A stretch of DNA of 64,000 bases from Brevibacterium permense (GCF_025506275.1 NZ_QYCP01000092.1:124001-188000), one strand, 5' to 3'; counted from the stretch's first letter, positions 54,372 through 63,256 are shown. Numbers and translations are program-made. The notes: generated by a model not told the origin, from the letters alone.

Positions 54372-54835
54372 TCCTGCGGCCCGGTGATCGGGCCCCGGAT
54401 CTCACCCTTCCCGATCACCTCGGATCGGTCATCACCCTCACCGAGGCGGCCCCGTTCACCGCTCGTGTGCTCGCATTCGTTCCGTTCGCCTTCTCTCCGA
54501 TCTGCGGAGACGAACTCGCCGCCCTTGACGAGTGGCAGGAACGGATGCGAAAGAGCTCCCATGCCGTCGACGTCGTGGTCGTCTCAACCGACTCCAAGTA
54601 CACCTTGGCGGCGTGGGCCCGGCAGACGAGGGTCGACGTCGCTCTCGCATCGGATTTCTGGCCCCACGGTGAAGCGGCTCGCGCGTTCGGCGTCTTCGAT
54701 GAGCTCCACGGTATCGCCGAACGAGGAGTCTTCGTCATCTCACCTGCGGGTACGATCGTGAGTGGCAGGCATGTCGCCCGCGCCGAGACTCGGGACTTCT
54801 CCGAGGATTTCGCCGCGGCGCTTTCCAGCCTCTGA
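54368..54835 (+). CDS. ahpE: AhpE-type peroxiredoxin
   Basis: A 155-residue 1-Cys-type peroxiredoxin. The peroxidatic motif PxxxSxxC is PFAFSPIC with Cys46, followed by GDELAAL. It reduces peroxides, with mycothiol/mycoredoxin as likely partners in actinobacteria (family knowledge). It overlaps the DUF3052 gene by 4 bp, so both are translated together. Confidence 0.92.
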   Translation: MILRPGDRAPDLTLPDHLGSVITLTEAAPFTARVLAFVPFAFSPICGDELAALDEWQERMRKSSHAVDVVVVSTDSKYTLAAWARQTRVDVALASDFWPHGEAARAFGVFDELHGIAERGVFVISPAGTIVSGRHVARAETRDFSEDFAAALSSL

Positions 54836-54899
54836 GAATCGAGCCCCCGCCGAAGAACCGATCGACGGCACCTTCGGCGCCTGTTGAGGAGGACACCTT

Positions 54900-55304
54900 A
54901 TGGCCACGCTGTTCACGAAGATCATCAACGGAGAGATTCCCGGCACCTTCGTCCATCAGGATGACAAGTGCGTCGCATTCCTCGATGTCGCTCCGATGAC
55001 CGAGGGCCATGTGATGGTCGTCCCGCGCGACGAGATCTCCCACTGGATCGACGCCGACGCAGAGCTTCTCGCCCACCTCACGGCAGTGGCGAAGAGGATC
55101 GGAGAAGCCCAGAAGGCGGCCTTCGACTGCGAGCGGATCGGCCTCCTCATAGTCGGCTACGAGGTGCCCCACCTGCACATCCACGTTCTGCCGACGAACT
55201 CCATGGATGACTTCGACATCTCCGACCGTGCTCCGATGCAGACACCGGAGCAGCTGGAGGCGCCCGCCGAGAAGATTCGGCAGGCGCTCTCCGAACTGTC
55301 CTGA
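54900..55304 (+). CDS. HIT-family protein
   Basis: A 134-residue histidine-triad nucleotide-binding protein. The triad is His91, His93 and His95 in HLHIHVLP. The N-terminus TLFTKIINGEIPG is typical of HINT hydrolases, which cleave nucleoside phosphoramidates. GAGGAGG lies 7 nt before the ATG. A weak GCCGAAG/CTTCGGC hairpin separates it from ahpE. Confidence 0.93.
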   Translation: MATLFTKIINGEIPGTFVHQDDKCVAFLDVAPMTEGHVMVVPRDEISHWIDADAELLAHLTAVAKRIGEAQKAAFDCERIGLLIVGYEVPHLHIHVLPTNSMDDFDISDRAPMQTPEQLEAPAEKIRQALSELS

Positions 55305-55330
55305 TCCGGTGCTGCTCGGCTCAGATCGAC

Positions 55331-56092
55331 TCAGAGGCCTTTGGCTTCGAGGTAGTGGTCGAGTGAGTCTCTGACGAGCCCGGCTCCCACGGTTCCGCCG
55401 TAGTTCGCGCCGAACCGCGGGTCGTCGACATACATCTGCCCGAGACCGTGCACGTATCCTGCGAGGTCTCCGTCGAGATCATCGGCGGGCGTGCCCGGAA
55501 CTTCTCGCAGCCATTCGATATGGCGTCGGGCGAGGTCCTGGCAGCGGTCCGATTCGGGCCGTGCCCCCGCCTCGGCGGCGGCGATCCAGTCCTCGGAAAG
55601 AGCGGAGACTCGGGCCTTCCACTCCCGTTTCTCGGCCGGCGACTGGCTGGACCACCATTCGTCTCCTTGCCTGTAGGCGTCGGTACCCCAGCGCCTGGTC
55701 ACTTCCTCTTCGTATTCGCGATGGTCGAAACCATCGAACATCTCTTCAGCCATGACCGGCTCACCTGCTTTCAGTCGTGTGATAGTAGCGGTGACGGCGG
55801 CGAGCTGTCGGTCGAGCCGGTCTCTCTCACGTCTGAGTGAGACCAGATGCTGCGACAGCGCCTCGACCGGATCGTCTCTCCGATCGAGCACCTCGGCGAT
55901 CGTCGTCAAGGGCAGTCCCAGCTTCTTGAGCAGCAGGATGCGCTGGAGGCGCACCAGGGCCGCTTCGTCGTAGCAGCGATAGCCGTTGGCGGCGATGGAG
56001 GTCGGAGGCAGCAGACCGATGGCGTCATAATGACGCAGGGTTCGGCTCGTCGTTCCCGTCAGCCGTGCGATTTCCTGAATGGACCAGTCCAT
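55331..56092 (-). CDS. MerR-family regulator with TipAS-like ligand domain
   Basis: A 253-residue regulator. Residues 1-70 form the MerR winged HTH (IQEIARLTGTTSRTLRHYDAIGLLPP). A dimerisation coiled coil follows (about 75-110). The C-terminal domain (about 120-250) resembles the TipAS antibiotic-binding fold (EWWSSQSPAEKREWKAR, YVDDPRFGANYGGTVGAGLV). TipA-type proteins activate multidrug responses on binding thiopeptides or other ligands. No obvious target gene is adjacent; autoregulation is likely. Confidence 0.9.
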   Translation of the reverse strand: MDWSIQEIARLTGTTSRTLRHYDAIGLLPPTSIAANGYRCYDEAALVRLQRILLLKKLGLPLTTIAEVLDRRDDPVEALSQHLVSLRRERDRLDRQLAAVTATITRLKAGEPVMAEEMFDGFDHREYEEEVTRRWGTDAYRQGDEWWSSQSPAEKREWKARVSALSEDWIAAAEAGARPESDRCQDLARRHIEWLREVPGTPADDLDGDLAGYVHGLGQMYVDDPRFGANYGGTVGAGLVRDSLDHYLEAKGL

Positions 56093-56163
56093 GCCTGACA
56101 GCTTAGAAGTTGACGCAGCGTAAAGGTCAAGAGTCGGTTTTGAAGTTCGACGTGTGCGTGGTG

Positions 56164-57345
56164 TCAGGCCGCTTCGCGGATGGCGTCCAGCGCTGTGAAC
56201 AGGTCGCGGGCGAGGTCGTCGACATGTTCGAGCCCGACCGACAGGCGGACGAGGCCGTCTCCGGGCTTCGCCGTCGCGGCTACGGGCCGGTGTGTGAGTG
56301 AGGCCGGATGCTGGACGAGGGTATCGGCGCCGCCGAGCGAGACCGCGTGCACGATGAGGTCGCAGTGTTCGACGAAGGTGCGGGCCGCTTCGAATCCACC
56401 GGCGAGTTCGATGGCGATCATCGCCCCTCCGCCGTGCATCTGCGAACCGACCAAGCCTCGCGGATCGGACCCGGCGACACCGGGGTAGTGGACCTTGGCG
56501 ACCTCGGGGCGCGTCTGGAGACGACGAGCGAGGTCACCTGCGGTGTCTTGAGCTGCGCGCATCCGCACGGCCAGCGTCCGCAGCCCGCGATGGAGGAGGT
56601 AGGCGCCCATCGGGTGCAGGAGGGCCCCGGTGATGGCGCGGACCCGGCGCAGACGCATGGTCCATTCGGCGTTCGTCGCGATGATTCCGCCCATCGCGTC
56701 GCCGTGACCGCCGAGGTATTTCGTGGCGCTGTGGAGGACGAGGGCGGCCCCGTGATCGATCGGCCGTTGGAGCACCGGGGTGCAGAAGGTGTTGTCGACC
56801 AGTACCGGCACATCTCCCGCTGCGGTGACGACCGAGCCGATGTCGACGAGGTCGAGGCTGGGGTTCGCCGGTGTCTCGACGATGACGAGCCCGGTGTCGT
56901 CGCGAATCGCCTCGGCGATCTGGTCCTCTTCCGCCCAGGTCACCGACGTGCCGAGGAGGCCTGACTCGAGCAGGTGGTCACTGCCGCCGTAGAGGGGACG
57001 GACAGCGACGATATGGGGCGTCCCGGCTTCGACTGCAGCGAGGAGTGCGGCGGTCATGGCGGCCATTCCCGTGGCGAAGGCGACGGCAGATTCGGCGTTC
57101 TCCAATTCGGCGAGCGCGGATTCGAATCGCGCCACACCGGGCTGCCACAGACGTTGGTAGACGGGGGAGTCCCCTTCTTTCAGGGGATGTCCGCCGGCGA
57201 GGCTCTCATAGGAATCTCCTCCCGTGCGGACGTCGTCGACCGGGTTGGTGGTGGAGAGGTCGATGGCGGGAACGTGGACGCCTGCGGCCGCGAGGCCGTC
57301 CATTCCGCCGTGAACCATACGGGTCTCAGGGTGCATCGAAGTCAT
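56164..57345 (-). CDS. Cys/Met metabolism PLP-dependent lyase or synthase
   Basis: A 393-residue trans-sulfuration-family enzyme. PLP-binding Lys209 lies in LHSATKYLGGHGD; the VDNTFCTPVLQRP and ETPANPSL segments are typical. At the methionine gamma-lyase cysteine position the sequence reads RPLYGGSDHL, with Gly instead of Cys, so a cystathionine beta/gamma-lyase or gamma-synthase role is more likely than true methionine gamma-lyase. ATG 57345 (or 57336) is chosen; the open frame continues upstream across the divergent promoter. The adjacent Lrp gene probably regulates it. Confidence 0.88.
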   Translation of the reverse strand: MTSMHPETRMVHGGMDGLAAAGVHVPAIDLSTTNPVDDVRTGGDSYESLAGGHPLKEGDSPVYQRLWQPGVARFESALAELENAESAVAFATGMAAMTAALLAAVEAGTPHIVAVRPLYGGSDHLLESGLLGTSVTWAEEDQIAEAIRDDTGLVIVETPANPSLDLVDIGSVVTAAGDVPVLVDNTFCTPVLQRPIDHGAALVLHSATKYLGGHGDAMGGIIATNAEWTMRLRRVRAITGALLHPMGAYLLHRGLRTLAVRMRAAQDTAGDLARRLQTRPEVAKVHYPGVAGSDPRGLVGSQMHGGGAMIAIELAGGFEAARTFVEHCDLIVHAVSLGGADTLVQHPASLTHRPVAATAKPGDGLVRLSVGLEHVDDLARDLFTALDAIREAA

Positions 57346-57374
57346 AAGCGCATTCAATACACTTCTCCCGGTCT

Positions 57375-57392
57375 GTGCAATGAATGTGCAAT
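57375..57392. promoter_or_regulatory. Putative Lrp-type operator
   Basis: GTGCAAT occurs twice (57375-57381, 57386-57392); TGCAATGAATGTGCA also reads as an imperfect dyad. It lies between the divergent PLP enzyme and Lrp genes, the usual place for an Lrp/AsnC site. Confidence 0.5.
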
Positions 57393-57454
57393 CTCCTCCA
57401 TGTATTCGGCCGTTTCCTGAATAGTCTGCGATCAGATATGGGAGACTGTGACTC

Positions 57455-57931
57455 ATGTCGCAGAACGTCTCACTAGATGACACCGATCTTCGCCTTCTGC
57501 AGGAACTCAACGCTGATGCCCGGGCATCAGGTGCGGTCTTGGCTGCAGCCATCGGGATCTCCGAATCGACGGTCTCCCTGCGTCTAAAGAGACTGAAGTC
57601 GCTCGGCGTCATCCGCGGCTTCCATATCGACGTCGATCCGGCTGCGCTCGGGGTTGGACTGCAGGCGCTCGTGTCGATTCGGCTGGCCAAACACGATCGG
57701 GCCGAGATCGACGCATTCACGGCGGCTGCGCCGAAGTTCCCGGGGGTGGTGCGGATGTACCACATGGCCGGAGCCGATGACTACCTGCTGCATATCGTCG
57801 CCACCGACACCGCTGCGGTCCAGTCCTTCGTCCTCGACTACCTCACCCGATATCCAGCTGTCGCACATACGCGCACGAACCTCATCTATCGGGTCGAAGA
57901 CGGTTCTGCTTGGATTCCGCCGGAGGCCTGA
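57455..57931 (+). CDS. Lrp/AsnC-family transcriptional regulator
   Basis: A 158-residue regulator. The N-terminal HTH is LDDTDLRLLQELNADARASGAVLAAAIGISESTVSLRLK-like (residues 4-45). The C-terminal RAM/AsnC ligand domain occupies about 65-145 (VRMYHMAGADDYLLHIVATD). It is divergent from the sulfur-amino-acid enzyme gene and likely controls it in response to an amino acid. The DUF1801 gene follows 17 bp after the stop. Confidence 0.93.
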   Translation: MSQNVSLDDTDLRLLQELNADARASGAVLAAAIGISESTVSLRLKRLKSLGVIRGFHIDVDPAALGVGLQALVSIRLAKHDRAEIDAFTAAAPKFPGVVRMYHMAGADDYLLHIVATDTAAVQSFVLDYLTRYPAVAHTRTNLIYRVEDGSAWIPPEA

Positions 57932-57948
57932 ACTGCCATACTGGCTTC

Positions 57949-58377
57949 ATGGCAGAGAACAAGACCCAGCCGACCGATGCCGATGTCACCGCTTACCTCG
58001 ATTCGGTGACTCCCGAGAAGCGTCGCAAGGATGGAGTCGCTCTCGAAGCGATCTTCCGAGAGGTCACCGGTGAGGATCCTGTGATGTGGGGACCCTCAAT
58101 CGTCGGCTACGGCCGGTACCACTATCGGTCGCCCGTGAACCCGCGCAACCACGGAGAGTGGCCGGCCACGGGATTCTCCCCGCGCAAGAGTCAGCTCTCT
58201 CTGTACGGGCTCAAGGATCTTCCCGAAGGAGCGAAGCTGCTCCCGCAGCTCGGAAAGTACACCGAGGGGGCCGGGTGCGTCTACGTGCGTCGTTTGGAGA
58301 ACATCGACGAGGCGGTGCTGCGCAGACTCATCGCGATCGCTGCTGCCCGTCCCGACGATCCCGAACCGGGCAGCTGA
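57949..58377 (+). CDS. DUF1801-family protein
   Basis: A 142-residue protein. The YdhG-like core is visible: VTAYLDSVTPEKRRKDGVAL, VMWGPSIVGYGRYHY and FSPRKSQLSLYGL. The fold resembles the CyaY/YdhG group; its biochemical function is unknown. The ATG at 57949 is chosen by homology. It probably shares a transcript with the Lrp gene. Confidence 0.88.
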   Translation: MAENKTQPTDADVTAYLDSVTPEKRRKDGVALEAIFREVTGEDPVMWGPSIVGYGRYHYRSPVNPRNHGEWPATGFSPRKSQLSLYGLKDLPEGAKLLPQLGKYTEGAGCVYVRRLENIDEAVLRRLIAIAAARPDDPEPGS

Positions 58378-58456
58378 TTACATACGCTGACGGCCGATGA
58401 CAGATCCTGTCCGAGAGATCGCAGAATGACCTCGGCGGCCGAGAACGTCGCAGTGT

Positions 58457-59047
58457 TCAACTGCGGGTCGTGATGCTCAGCCCCGATTTGCGCTGATGGA
58501 CCGAGAAGTACTGCAGTCCCGCCTCGGCGTCGGCCAGGAATCGACGGCGGGAGCGACGGGGCAGCCACACGATCTGACCGGGGTACAGGTCGATCGTTCC
58601 GGTTTCAGTCTCAAGGGTGCCCCCTCCGGCGAGGACGTGGATGAGTACGTCGAGAGATGGGCCGGTGTGTTCGCGGATCTCGCCGCCGGGGGCGAGCGCG
58701 ATGACATTCGCATCCAGGTCACGGTGCTGCGTCGGCAGCTGCCAGACGGAACCGGAATCCTCGACAGTCTCGCTGAGCTCGGCGACATCGAAGACGACGC
58801 GGGGTGCAGGGGTGGCGGCACGACGGATTATGCGCACCCGGGCCTCACTCTCTGCGCTGTCCAGCGGCTCCCACCCGACCGCCTCGGCGAACTCTCGGAC
58901 CATCTCCACTCGCAGGCCCTCGGGGGCGTGATCGTTGATGAGTATCAGACCGGTGCCTACTTCAAGTTCCTCATACGCCTTGATGATGAGCGGATGCCGC
59001 TCAGGCTTCGGTATGTTCCTGACGTCGATGACGGGTTCGTCTGCCAC
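58457..59047 (-). CDS. DUF2249-cupin protein
   Basis: A 196-residue two-domain protein. Residues 1-75 resemble DUF2249 (VIDVRNIPKPERHPLIIKAYEELEVG, LILINDHAPEGL). Residues about 95-190 are a cupin barrel (LAPGGEIREHTGPSLDVLIHVLAGGG, then IDLYPGQIVWLPRRSRR) with a His that could bind metal. The role is unknown; DUF2249 proteins are often linked to nitrogen-oxide or redox metabolism. The GTG at 59047 follows GAGAGGGG. Confidence 0.8.
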   Translation of the reverse strand: MADEPVIDVRNIPKPERHPLIIKAYEELEVGTGLILINDHAPEGLRVEMVREFAEAVGWEPLDSAESEARVRIIRRAATPAPRVVFDVAELSETVEDSGSVWQLPTQHRDLDANVIALAPGGEIREHTGPSLDVLIHVLAGGGTLETETGTIDLYPGQIVWLPRRSRRRFLADAEAGLQYFSVHQRKSGLSITTRS

Positions 59048-59203
59048 GGCAGCCCCTCTCAGCTGTTTCGATGACTCTAGAACGAAACTTATCACCGGTG
59101 TGATGACTGCTGGCCTACGCCGGCGAGCGCAGCCGGGCATGGAACCTGCGGATCCTGCAGGAACACGAAAAAGGCACCCCATAAACACAGGATGCCTTGA
59201 CGG

Positions 59204-59277
59204 TGGGCCCAGAGGGACTCGAACCCCCGACCCTCTCGGTGTAAACGAGATGCTCTAGCCAACTGAGCTATAGGCCC
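59204..59277 (-). tRNA. tRNA-Val (anticodon TAC)
   Basis: Read on the minus strand the gene begins GGGCCTATAGCTCAG. The acceptor stem GGGCCTA pairs with TGGGCCC, the anticodon loop is TTTACAC with anticodon TAC, and the T arm contains GGTTCGAGTCC. CCA is not encoded. Confidence 0.95.
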
Positions 59278-59395
59278 CACCTGCGTCGTCGATGTCTCCG
59301 AAAGCGCTTGATCAGTATGCCACATCCGAGGGTGACCGGCGAAACGGGATCGCCGGCGGTCGCGGGACCGGTCAATGCGTCGGTCCGGTCTGTCA

Positions 59396-59881
59396 TCAGG
59401 AGGATCGGAGCAGCCGGGCCGCATTGGCAGCGAAATTCTCAGCTGCCTCTGCGGTGTCGACATCGAAGATCCTGCGATTCTGCTCTACGGCTACGGCACC
59501 GAGTGTGAGGGTGAGGATTCCGTGCGAGAGTTCGGCGCCCAGGCGATCAGCTCCCAGAGCCTGAGGGGCAACGTCTGTCGGAGCGATCGAATACCCCAGC
59601 AGCACGATCTCTGCTCCATCACGGTACTTCAGTAGCACCTCGCGCAGAGACATGGCCGCAGCGAGCGGATCAGCAGCAGCGGGGCACAGGGCGTCGACTT
59701 CGGCTTTGAGCGAACGTGAAATGAGGATGAGCAGTGACTGCTTGTCCTTGACGTGCCAGTACAGCGCAGAGGGCTGAACGTCGAGTTCACGGGCGAGCCG
59801 GCGCATGGACAGATCGCCCAGACCGTACTGCGAAAGGATGCTCAACGCAGTGCTGGTGATGCTTTCGGCTGTCAGTGCCAA
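59396..59881 (-). CDS. TetR-family transcriptional regulator
   Basis: A 161-residue regulator. The N-terminal HTH is GLGDLSMRRLARELDVQPSALYWHVKDK-type (residues 20-47). The C-terminal part is short for the family and of the TetR_C group (VALGYSIAPTDVA-like region, ALGADRLGAELSHG). The target is unknown: it sits between two tRNA genes and no promoter dyad is evident. It is short but shows no frame break. Confidence 0.85.
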   Translation of the reverse strand: MALTAESITSTALSILSQYGLGDLSMRRLARELDVQPSALYWHVKDKQSLLILISRSLKAEVDALCPAAADPLAAAMSLREVLLKYRDGAEIVLLGYSIAPTDVAPQALGADRLGAELSHGILTLTLGAVAVEQNRRIFDVDTAEAAENFAANAARLLRSS

Positions 59882-59963
59882 TGAGACATACCTTTCATTC
59901 TCGAGCAGAGGTCCTTCCCGATTTTTCAGATCGCGTTCCCATCGCTATAGTAGTTCCTGGTCA

Positions 59964-60040
59964 CGGGATATAGCGCAGCTTGGTAGCGCGCCTCGTTCGG
60001 GACGAGGAGGTCGTGGGTTCGAATCCCGCTATCCCGACCA
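59964..60040 (+). tRNA. tRNA-Pro (anticodon CGG)
   Basis: The gene begins CGGGATATAGCGCAG. The acceptor stem CGGGATA pairs with TATCCCG, the anticodon loop is TTCGGGA with anticodon CGG, and the T arm contains GGTTCGAATCC. CCA is encoded. Confidence 0.96.
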
Positions 60041-60313
60041 AGGGAGAGTGCCGCACCATCGCTCAGGCGATGCTGCGGCACTTCTGCATTCCCGGACCGT
60101 TCCGCGCCGGCCGGAAACCACTCCGCGTCCAAACCATCGAGACGCGAGCAGACGCCTAGGACGAGAAGTAGCGCACGACCACACCGAAAGTGGTGCGGTG
60201 CGTTCTCGCCGTGGTGCAGGACCAATCGAGTTCTGACCAGATGATCGAGTTTGACCCCGATGACTGGTCCAGATCTCGATGAATGATCCAGAACTCGATG
60301 GTGAAATGCACAA
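60041..60313. other. Non-coding stretch with terminator and inverted repeats
   Basis: A GTGCCGCACCATCG/CGATGCTGCGGCAC hairpin with one mismatch (about 60048-60081) should end tRNA-Pro transcription. Between about 60222 and 60300 the motifs TCGAGTTCTG and TCGAGTTTGACC face GGTCCAGATCTCGA and CCAGAACTCGA, forming a long imperfect inverted repeat. No gene is supported here. Confidence 0.55.
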
Positions 60314-60359
60314 AGGCGATGGGGCGCACTGCTCGAAACGGCAGCACGCCCCATCGCCT
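60314..60359 (-). terminator. Terminator of the uracil/xanthine permease gene
   Basis: AGGCGATGGGGCG and CGCCCCATCGCCT form a 13-bp perfect stem with an inner CTGC/GCAG stem, 10 bp from the permease stop. Confidence 0.75.
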
Positions 60360-60369
60360 CAACTCGTGC

Positions 60370-61836
60370 TCAGGCGGGTGATCGCGGCTCTTGGGATGAG
60401 CCGTCCGTCGCGTCGGAAGCGAACGGGTGGGTCGCCCGGCCCCGTCGAGGAGCCTGCGGCGCATCGGTTCGGTCGGCCGCCTCGGCGAAGTTCTCTGTCA
60501 CGTTGTCAGGGTCGGTGCCCCTCCATCGGGCGATCGCCTTCATCACCTGATAGATGATGATCGCCGAGGCGGTGCCCAGGGCGATGCCTTCGAACTGCAG
60601 TCCGCCCGGGGTCCACGTGAAGTTCGCGATGGCGACGATGAGTGAGACCGCGGCAGTGTTGAGATTGATCGGATTGGAGAAGTCGACCTTGTTCTCCACC
60701 CAGATGCGCACGCCAAGCATGCCGATCATTCCGTAGAGCACGGTCGCCGCTCCGCCGAGGACTCCGGGAGGGATCGTGGCAATGATCTCGCCGAACTTCG
60801 GCAGCATGCTGAGGATGAGGGCGATGACCGCCGCGCACAGGTAGGCGGCAGTGGAGAAGATGCGCGTGGCTGCCATGACGCCGATGTTCTCGGCATAGGT
60901 CGTCGTTCCCGAACCGCCGCCGGATCCGGCGAGGATGGTGGAGAACCCGTCGGCGAAGAGCGTCCGGCCTGTCAGGTGATCAAGGTCGCGGCCGGTCATT
61001 GCGGAGACCGATTTCACATGGCCGATGTTCTCGGCGATGAGGACGAGGACGACGGGCAGGAACAGGCCGAGGTAGCCGAGATCGAACGCCGGTGCATGGA
61101 ACGCGGGCAGTCCCACCCAGTCGGCCTTCGTGACGGTGGAGAAGTCGAGCTCACCCTGCAGCCATGCCGCACCGTAGCCGACCAGGACGCCGATGAGGAT
61201 CGAGAGTCGGCCGAGCATCCCGCGGAAGAGCACCGTGGTCAGCAGAATTGCGACGATCGTGATCACGGCGGTCAGGGGAGCGGTCTTGACCCAATCCCAG
61301 GCGGCCGGGGCCAGGTTGAGGCCGATGAGAGCCACGATGGCCCCGGTGACCACTGGTGGCATTGTCACTTCGATCCATCGGACGCCGACGAAATGAACAA
61401 CGAGCCCGACGAGCGCCAAGGCGACTCCCACCGAGATGATTCCGCCCTGGGCTAAAGCCATGGCTTGAGGCTCGAGAGCCTCTCCGGACGTCGCCGAGAA
61501 CCCCGTGACCGCCCCGATCGGAGCGAGCAGCCCGAACGACGAACCGAGATAGGAGGGCATCATGCCCTTCGTGATGAGCAGGAACAGCAGCGTGCCGATG
61601 GCGGTGAAGAACAGCGTCGTCGACGGCGGGAACCCGGTGAGAAGGGGTACGAGGAACGTTGCGCCGAACATCGCCACGACGTGCTGTGCGCCGATGCTGA
61701 TGGTCCGCGGCCAGCTCAGACGCTCCTCCGGCAGAACCCTCTCACCGGGAGCGATCGTCCGCCCGTTTCCGTGCAGACGCCAGCCGCGGCGATTGTCTGT
61801 TCCTTTGTGGGTGTCCGTGGGTGCCGACTCCGCCAT
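60370..61836 (-). CDS. Uracil/xanthine permease, NCS2 family
   Basis: A 488-residue nucleobase:cation symporter with about 14 membrane segments. FGATFLVPLLTGFPPSTTLFFTAIGTLLF and GSGGGSGTTTYAENIG are characteristic, and LIAENIGHVKSV contains the conserved glutamate of UraA-like carriers. It imports uracil or xanthine using protons; the sequence does not decide between them. GAGGAAC precedes the ATG. It is divergent from bioB. Confidence 0.92.
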   Translation of the reverse strand: MAESAPTDTHKGTDNRRGWRLHGNGRTIAPGERVLPEERLSWPRTISIGAQHVVAMFGATFLVPLLTGFPPSTTLFFTAIGTLLFLLITKGMMPSYLGSSFGLLAPIGAVTGFSATSGEALEPQAMALAQGGIISVGVALALVGLVVHFVGVRWIEVTMPPVVTGAIVALIGLNLAPAAWDWVKTAPLTAVITIVAILLTTVLFRGMLGRLSILIGVLVGYGAAWLQGELDFSTVTKADWVGLPAFHAPAFDLGYLGLFLPVVLVLIAENIGHVKSVSAMTGRDLDHLTGRTLFADGFSTILAGSGGGSGTTTYAENIGVMAATRIFSTAAYLCAAVIALILSMLPKFGEIIATIPPGVLGGAATVLYGMIGMLGVRIWVENKVDFSNPINLNTAAVSLIVAIANFTWTPGGLQFEGIALGTASAIIIYQVMKAIARWRGTDPDNVTENFAEAADRTDAPQAPRRGRATHPFASDATDGSSQEPRSPA

Positions 61837-62022
61837 TGTGTTCCTCGTTCCGTTCTTCCCTGTACTGGGTCGTTGGCCGGCGGTCGGGCAGCGCTCCGGG
61901 CCGGCGAAAGAATTCTATGCTCCAGGTCACCTGCACGCCGACTCGTCGGCTGACGAACCGGTATCGACTGCATGGGATCTCAGCCTGCCTCAGCGACCCG
62001 GGGCGGCCTTCTGATAGCGTAT

Positions 62023-62035
62023 TGAACGGTGTTCA
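62023..62035. promoter_or_regulatory. Putative BioQ-type operator upstream of bioB
   Basis: TGAAC-GGT-GTTCA is a perfect 5-bp dyad of the form used by the actinobacterial TetR-family biotin repressor BioQ. It lies 61 bp before the bioB ATG. A further GTTCA half-site occurs at 62066. Confidence 0.65.
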
Positions 62036-62096
62036 GGAGATCTGAACTCGACCGACTCTGACCTTGTTCAATCGCCCGGAGACAAAGGACCAATCG

Positions 62097-63242
62097 ATGA
62101 TGACTGTGAACCCTGACCAACTCGCCGACTCCATCCTCAACGGGAAAGCGGCTACTGAAGCCGACGCACTCGCGCTCCTAGCTGCGCCGGACGAGGAGCT
62201 GCTCGGTCTCGTCCATGCCGGGTCGCGACTCCGCCGAGAGCACTTCGGCATGACGATCAAGTTGAACTATCTCGTCAACCTCAAATCGGGAATGTGCCCG
62301 GAAAGCTGCACCTACTGCTCACAGTCACTGGGGTCGAAGGCCGAGATCCTCAAATACTCGTGGCTGAGCGCCGACGAGGCCATGGACCAGGCGAACATGG
62401 GCATCGCCGGCGGAGCATCACGGGTCTGCCTCGTCGCGAGCGGTCGTGGACCGAGCCGTCGCGACGTCAGCCGCGTCGGTGAGATCGTCGAACGCCTCAA
62501 AGACGAGAATCCCGAAGTCGAGGTGTGTGCGTGTCTGGGAATCCTCAAGGAAGGTCAGGCCGAGAAGCTCAAAGAAGCCGGCGCCGATGCCTACAATCAC
62601 AACATCAACACCGCGGAATCCTTCCATGACAATATCGTCAAGACCCACACCTACGAGGACCGCACGAACACTGTCGAACATGCCAAAGCGGCGGGACTCT
62701 CACCCTGCAGCGGCCTCATTGTCGGGCTCGGTGAAAGCGACGAGCAGATCGTGGAGGCGCTGTTCGCGCTCAAGGCCCTCGGCTCCGAGTCGATCCCGAT
62801 CAACTTCCTCGTCCCGTTCGACGGAACACCGCTCGAAGGACAGTGGAACCTCACGCCCGTGCAGTGCATGAAGATCGTCGCGACAGCCCGATTCGTCTGC
62901 CCCGACCGCGAGATCCGTCTGGCCGGCGGTCGCGAGATCCACCTCAAATCCCTCCAGCCGATGGCGCTGCAGCTGGCCAACTCGATCTTCCTCGGCGACT
63001 ACCTCACCGCCGAGGGTCAAGCCGCCGCCGACGACCTCGCCATGATCCGCGACAACGGATTCACCATCCTCGGCCAGGAGGCCGGGGAAGGAGGGGATGC
63101 CCGAACGGACGATTCCGCTGGAGGATGCGGTGGGGAAGCCGGCTGCTGTTCCGATTCGCAGACCACCGCCGAGGCGGCCACCCACACCGAACCCGTCATC
63201 CGCAGGCGCGGTGCAGGCACCGCTGAAGTCGCCAACGCCTGA
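62097..63242 (+). CDS. bioB: Biotin synthase
   Basis: A 381-residue radical SAM enzyme that converts dethiobiotin to biotin. The SAM cluster ligands are Cys67, Cys71 and Cys74 in CPESCTYC. NHNINTAESFHDNI-like sequence (residues about 175) and the RLAGGREIHL Arg region near the sulfur-donating cluster are present. The core ends near residue 330. A 50-residue tail contains Cys344, Cys350 and Cys351 in GGCGGEAGCC. AAAGGA lies 7 nt before the ATG at 62097. It has a probable BioQ operator upstream. Confidence 0.95.
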   Translation: MMTVNPDQLADSILNGKAATEADALALLAAPDEELLGLVHAGSRLRREHFGMTIKLNYLVNLKSGMCPESCTYCSQSLGSKAEILKYSWLSADEAMDQANMGIAGGASRVCLVASGRGPSRRDVSRVGEIVERLKDENPEVEVCACLGILKEGQAEKLKEAGADAYNHNINTAESFHDNIVKTHTYEDRTNTVEHAKAAGLSPCSGLIVGLGESDEQIVEALFALKALGSESIPINFLVPFDGTPLEGQWNLTPVQCMKIVATARFVCPDREIRLAGGREIHLKSLQPMALQLANSIFLGDYLTAEGQAAADDLAMIRDNGFTILGQEAGEGGDARTDDSAGGCGGEAGCCSDSQTTAEAATHTEPVIRRRGAGTAEVANA

Positions 63243-63256
63243 GCGGCCGCATGCCC

